The notes below the pieces were generated by a model that was not told the DNA's origin, ran no database searches, and saw nothing but the letters and a program-made list of their open reading frames with translations. Of a stretch of DNA of 64,000 nt, positions 61,413-64,000 are shown piece after piece. Position numbers and translations under genes: made by a program. Position 1 is the first letter of the stretch, and every line of letters begins with the position of its first letter. The stretch comes from MGIIa-L3 sp038150305 (GTDB lineage: Archaea > Thermoplasmatota > Poseidoniia > Poseidoniales > Poseidoniaceae): positions 108,279 to 172,278 of the forward strand of contig JAYOTG010000001.1 of the NCBI GenBank assembly GCA_038150305.1. Direction: 5' to 3'.

Positions 61413-62150
61413 GTGGCACGAATCGGCGTGAGAAGCGCTGATTTCACGTGGGTGCACCGGGTGCTGGTGCTGCTTCGAGAACGAGGGCATCGTCCGTGCC
61501 ACCTCGAATCTGGCGAGGACGTGCCCCCCGACGTGAAGGTGGTGTTGACCACCGTGCACGAGGCGGAGGACGGCGCCACCGGCCTCCGAGCGGACCACCT
61601 CGAGGCCGATTTGTCCAAGGCACTGCGAGGGAGCGTTGAGGGCACGCGTCAGCGCAGGGTCGTGGTCGGTATCGATCCAGGGCCACGCCCGGGCGTGGTG
61701 TGGTCCGTTGATGGACGTGAGGAAGGGGCCAAGCAACTGGACCGGCCCGACGACGTGGGTCACCTTGTTGACGCCTTGAGCCAGGCTCACGACGACCGTC
61801 CCGTGCTGGTGCGCGTGGGTGACGGCGACCCAGGCGTTCGCAACAAAATCCTCAGGGACCTTGTCGACACCAGCCATGCCATCGAACTGGTCGACGAACG
61901 GAGGACGTCCAAGGGCTTGGCCAGGCACGATCACGTTGGAGCCGCCCGCCGAATTCATCGCCTTCAAGGCCGTGCCATGGGCCTTGTTCCAGACGACCCA
62001 CGGTGGGACGGTATGGTGCGTGACGTGCAACGTCGGAGCCGTGAATGGACGGATGGACGCCTGACGCTCCCGTCCTCGCTCGCCCTTGAGGTTGCTCGAG
62101 GTGAATTGAGCATGGCCGAGGCCGTGACCCGCATGGAAGGCATCAACTGA
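61413..62150 (+). CDS. RNase H-fold (YqgF/RuvC-like) nuclease family protein
   Basis: The 245-residue protein has two parts. Residues 1-90 form an alpha/beta domain without recognised motif. From about 90, VVVGIDPGPRPGVVWSVDG is the first strand and catalytic Asp of RuvC/YqgF-type RNase H folds, RPVLVRVGDGDPG and HAIELVDERRTSKG resemble the second acidic region and the DERxTT signature of YqgF, and ARHDHVGAARRIHRLQG the final Asp helix. Activity on junction or RNA substrates is possible. GTG 61413 is chosen; the open frame begins at GTG 61380. It overlaps the end of dacZ by eight bases in convergent direction. Confidence 0.7.
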   Translation: MARIGVRSADFTWVHRVLVLLRERGHRPCHLESGEDVPPDVKVVLTTVHEAEDGATGLRADHLEADLSKALRGSVEGTRQRRVVVGIDPGPRPGVVWSVDGREEGAKQLDRPDDVGHLVDALSQAHDDRPVLVRVGDGDPGVRNKILRDLVDTSHAIELVDERRTSKGLARHDHVGAARRIHRLQGRAMGLVPDDPRWDGMVRDVQRRSREWTDGRLTLPSSLALEVARGELSMAEAVTRMEGIN

Positions 62151-62988
62151 CCTGAATGCTGTACCGTGTTCGGCCACGCCAGTACACGCTGATCCGCCCC
62201 CCGCTCGAGACACAAATCGCGAGCGCAGCGGCTTGAATCGACAGGGCCTTGGCGGCCAAATGCCGACCTCCTTCTCCTGAGTGGAGGGGGACGTCAGTCG
62301 TCACCTGGATGTACCGTCCTGCATCGCTTGCCACGCCGGCTCGGTTGAACAGGATCGCTCCGTCGAGCCAGGCAAACTCGAGGATGGTCTCGTGGGTCTC
62401 CTCACGAAGGATGTCACGTCGCGCCACGGGGTGACCCTTGAACGGGTTGAGGACCAGCGCCTTCGAATGTCGACGCATCGACGGTAGGCTACCGATGCCG
62501 AACAGCGCACCGATGGCATGGCCCTCACGACCACGGTCCGCGATGGTACGCGCCAAGCCGATGGCCGCCGTCAGGACGTCGAGGTCCACCTCGGCTTCCT
62601 CTGCGAGCGTGACCAAACTGTGCGAGTCAAGGGAGCCCGTGTCCACGTCCAAGACGCCCTCGATGGGATCGGCAAGAACGACCAGATAGCGCTCCTCACG
62701 TGAAGCAAGATGCTCCCCGACGGTTTGCAGGATCAGGTCGTGAAGGTGCGTCAGGAGACCGAGGCGCTGTGATGTGAGCCGTTGCTCGAGCAAGGTGCAG
62801 GGTTGACCTGAAGCCTGCACGGCTTCCATCACCGTGCGCTGGCTGGTCAACACAGCCCTTGGCATCGAGGCTGGGAGGCGTTCTAGGGCCGAGAGCAGCG
62901 TTCGGGAATTGGTGCCAATCAAGACGGCTCGGTCGTAGGACGCCCGACCTGCAAGGCTGGCCTCGACAAGGTCGGCCAGAACCACCAC
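62143..62988 (-). CDS. dacZ: DacZ-like diadenylate cyclase (c-di-AMP synthase)
   Basis: DacZ joins two ATP into cyclic di-AMP, a messenger that in archaea helps osmotic control. The 281-residue protein has an N-terminal alpha/beta domain (about 1-120) and a DAC domain: GREGHAIGALFGIG, VLNPFKGH, FAWLDGAILFNRAG with the DGA motif (about 209-211), and GEGGRHLAAKALS with RHxxA (about 239-243). All active-site motifs are present. It starts with GTG 62988, nine bases after the macro-domain gene, so the two are probably one operon. No c-di-AMP phosphodiesterase or riboswitch was seen in the window. Confidence 0.9.
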   Translation of the reverse strand: MVVLADLVEASLAGRASYDRAVLIGTNSRTLLSALERLPASMPRAVLTSQRTVMEAVQASGQPCTLLEQRLTSQRLGLLTHLHDLILQTVGEHLASREERYLVVLADPIEGVLDVDTGSLDSHSLVTLAEEAEVDLDVLTAAIGLARTIADRGREGHAIGALFGIGSLPSMRRHSKALVLNPFKGHPVARRDILREETHETILEFAWLDGAILFNRAGVASDAGRYIQVTTDVPLHSGEGGRHLAAKALSIQAAALAICVSSGGRISVYWRGRTRYSIQVS

Positions 62989-62997
62989 GTGAGCACC

Positions 62998-63624
62998 TCA
63001 GGCCGTCGTGGTGTCCATACCGGGGAATTGGTCTTCGTTTTCGCGATACACCGTCCGCATGTTCATGATGAAGTTTCGATCCTTGACCACGAGAATGTAC
63101 TCGTTGAAGCCGGGGTCCTCCTCACCGTCCAGCTTACCGAGGATGATGTCGAGGGTCAACTTCGCACCTTCTCGGTGCGGATAAGCAAACACGCCCATGG
63201 AGATGGGAGGGGAGACGATTCGACGGACGTCACCCATTTCGCTGATCGTTTCGAAGATGTTGGCGTAGGTTTCTGGCAACAGTTCTCGTCGGCGCTCGTC
63301 TTGGTTGGGACGGCGGCAATCCGGCCCGACGGCGTGAATCACGTGCTTGTAGCGGTCGCTGAGGGCGAAGGGACTCGTCACAACATTGGTGGTCACCGCA
63401 CACGGAGGCGCGTTGATCTTGCGCTGATCCAGGCAGATTTGTCGGGTGGCCTGGGTCATTTCTTCGCCAGCCTCAGCATGAATGCGGGCGTCCATGCCTT
63501 CACGGCCGGAGAGCCTGTTGTTGGCGGGGGTGATGAGTACGTCACCGTCGTGGTGCCATGGTTCGCCACCGACCACGCGAAGGACGCCATGCCGGCACGT
63601 TCGCGCCATGTAGAGTTCGGCCAT
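62998..63624 (-). CDS. Macro-domain protein
   Basis: Macro domains bind or remove ADP-ribose, and some bind related nucleotides. The 208-residue protein shows GDVLITPANNRLSGREGMDA (the NAAN-like ligand loop reads TPANN), IHAEAGEEMTQATRQI, CAVTTNVVTSPFALSDRYKHVIHAVGP, visible as NVVTSPFALSDRYKHVIHA, and a further ligand loop PPISMGVFAYP. The motif order is typical of MacroD-like hydrolases. ATG 63624 is preferred to GTG 63642 because a TATA-like element lies 26 bases upstream. It is first in an operon with dacZ. Confidence 0.85.
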   Translation of the reverse strand: MAELYMARTCRHGVLRVVGGEPWHHDGDVLITPANNRLSGREGMDARIHAEAGEEMTQATRQICLDQRKINAPPCAVTTNVVTSPFALSDRYKHVIHAVGPDCRRPNQDERRRELLPETYANIFETISEMGDVRRIVSPPISMGVFAYPHREGAKLTLDIILGKLDGEEDPGFNEYILVVKDRNFIMNMRTVYRENEDQFPGMDTTTA

Positions 63625-63645
63625 GGACGGCCGAAAGGGCACGAG

Positions 63646-63654
63646 TACATATGA
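63646..63654 (-). promoter_or_regulatory. TATA-like element of the macro-dacZ operon
   Basis: TCATATGTA (minus strand) is centred near 63650, 26 bases before ATG 63624, the distance expected for a leaderless archaeal transcript. This supports the inner start for the macro gene. Confidence 0.45.
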
Positions 63655-63674
63655 GGTGTGGAAATGGGGCCCGT

Positions 63675-63694
63675 CCTCGCGCCGCAGCGCGAGG
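63675..63694. terminator. Hairpin downstream of the MC1 gene
   Basis: CCTCGCGC (63675-63682) and GCGCGAGG (63687-63694) form a perfect eight-base stem with loop CGCA, 49 bases after the MC1 stop on the minus strand and before the macro gene promoter. It fits a terminator or mRNA 3' end. Confidence 0.4.
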
Positions 63695-63742
63695 AGGGCG
63701 GCCGACCCTGAGGGTTATGGCGCAGAAACGCGGATGAGGACC

Positions 63743-64000
63743 TCAGTCGAGGTGCTCGATGCCCTGCTTCTTGACGTTGGCCTTCTTGATCTTGTCAGGC
63801 AGCCAAGCGGGGCCGTTTGCGGGCTTGTCGACCATCGCAATCGAGCCCGTGAACACGTGCACACGCTTCGTCCCGCGCTCGCGCAGGCGAATGTCCGTGT
63901 GTCCGCGCGTTGCAGCCTTGAGGGCCGCGCCACGCGGTTGCTTGCTCGCGAACACTTGGCTCGTATCCTTTCCGTTTTCCATCAGCACGAAGTACTTCTT
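63743..64000 (-). CDS. MC1-type archaeal chromatin protein (5' end missing)
   Basis: MC1 is a monomeric protein that bends DNA strongly, known from Methanosarcina, Halobacteria and several Thermoplasmatota. The window holds 85 C-terminal residues: KKYFVLMENGKDTSQVFASK, KQPRGAALKAATRGHTDIRL, RERGTKRVHVFTG and GPAWLPDKIKKANVKK, matching the family along its whole length. MC1 is about 90-100 residues, so only a few N-terminal residues lie beyond the window edge at 64000. A GTG at 63988 within the frame is not the true start. Confidence 0.93.
   Translation of the reverse strand, partial: KKYFVLMENGKDTSQVFASKQPRGAALKAATRGHTDIRLRERGTKRVHVFTGSIAMVDKPANGPAWLPDKIKKANVKKQGIEHLD

Noticed and set aside
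61365..62213. 282-residue minus-strand frame opposite the RNase H-fold gene
   Set aside because: The plus frame has the DPG and DER motifs, while the minus frame has none and would overlap the dacZ end.

Overview
The window is gene-dense archaeal chromosome with high GC. It has about 53 protein genes on both strands, two tRNA genes, no gap over 300 bases, and no insertion sequence, CRISPR array, rRNA or prophage that I could see. Archaeal markers are Alba, an MC1-type chromatin protein, a group II chaperonin, stand-alone Bud32, Lhr helicase, archaeal-type signal peptidase, a DacZ-like diadenylate cyclase and a tRNA promoter with a TATA box at the archaeal distance. These sit beside bacterial- or eukaryote-like genes: DnaK, ThrRS with TGS and SAD domains, RmuC, nickel superoxide dismutase, a eukaryote-like HMG-CoA synthase and a bacterial-type deoxyhypusine-synthase-like enzyme. 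Together with the very large secreted proteins with a C-terminal anchor, this suggests a marine Thermoplasmatota relative such as Marine Group II (Poseidoniales). That placement is inference; there is no rRNA to confirm it.

Layout. 1-2100: end of an XTP/dITP pyrophosphatase gene and two unrecognised proteins. 2100-8000: enoyl-CoA hydratase, PAP2 membrane protein, Bud32, DUF971 plus Mrp-type ATPase, LMW phosphatase, Alba. 8000-14300: tRNA-Gly(GCC), a 1,023-residue surface protein, and a polyamine operon (agmatinase, SpeD, deoxyhypusine-synthase-like). 14300-18750: M14 carboxypeptidase, M17 aminopeptidase, class III aminotransferase. 18870-23140: chaperone run (Hsp20-like, DnaK, divergent thermosome subunit). 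23200-32180: HMG-CoA synthase, threonine dehydrogenase, GIDE/MUL1-like membrane protein, CTP synthase, RmuC, zinc-ribbon protein, ATP-NAD kinase-like protein. 32260-38450: ThrRS and a complete zinc-type ABC importer. 38500-47800: RND exporter, thioredoxin-like lipoprotein, ABA4-like protein, SerRS, presenilin-type protease with a large inserted domain, FolC, dCMP deaminase. 47780-51930: Lhr, tRNA-Ala(CGC), nickel SOD and its maturation protease. 51930-60660: a 1,690-residue surface protein, archaeal signal peptidase, M50 site-2-type protease. 60700-64000: Hjc-like resolvase, RNase H-fold YqgF/RuvC-like protein, DacZ, macro-domain protein, MC1.

How the genes work together. The three-gene polyamine operon may be a self-contained route to homospermidine if its SpeD homologue is an arginine decarboxylase, as some archaeal members of that family are. 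The zinc importer genes follow an AT-rich promoter with a dyad and probably make a leaderless message. Membrane proteolysis is well represented (presenilin type, M50, S26B, SodX). DacZ lies immediately downstream of a macro-domain gene in one operon. Many starts were moved inward from the longest open frame where an in-frame ATG or GTG fitted the family N-terminus or gave room for a promoter.
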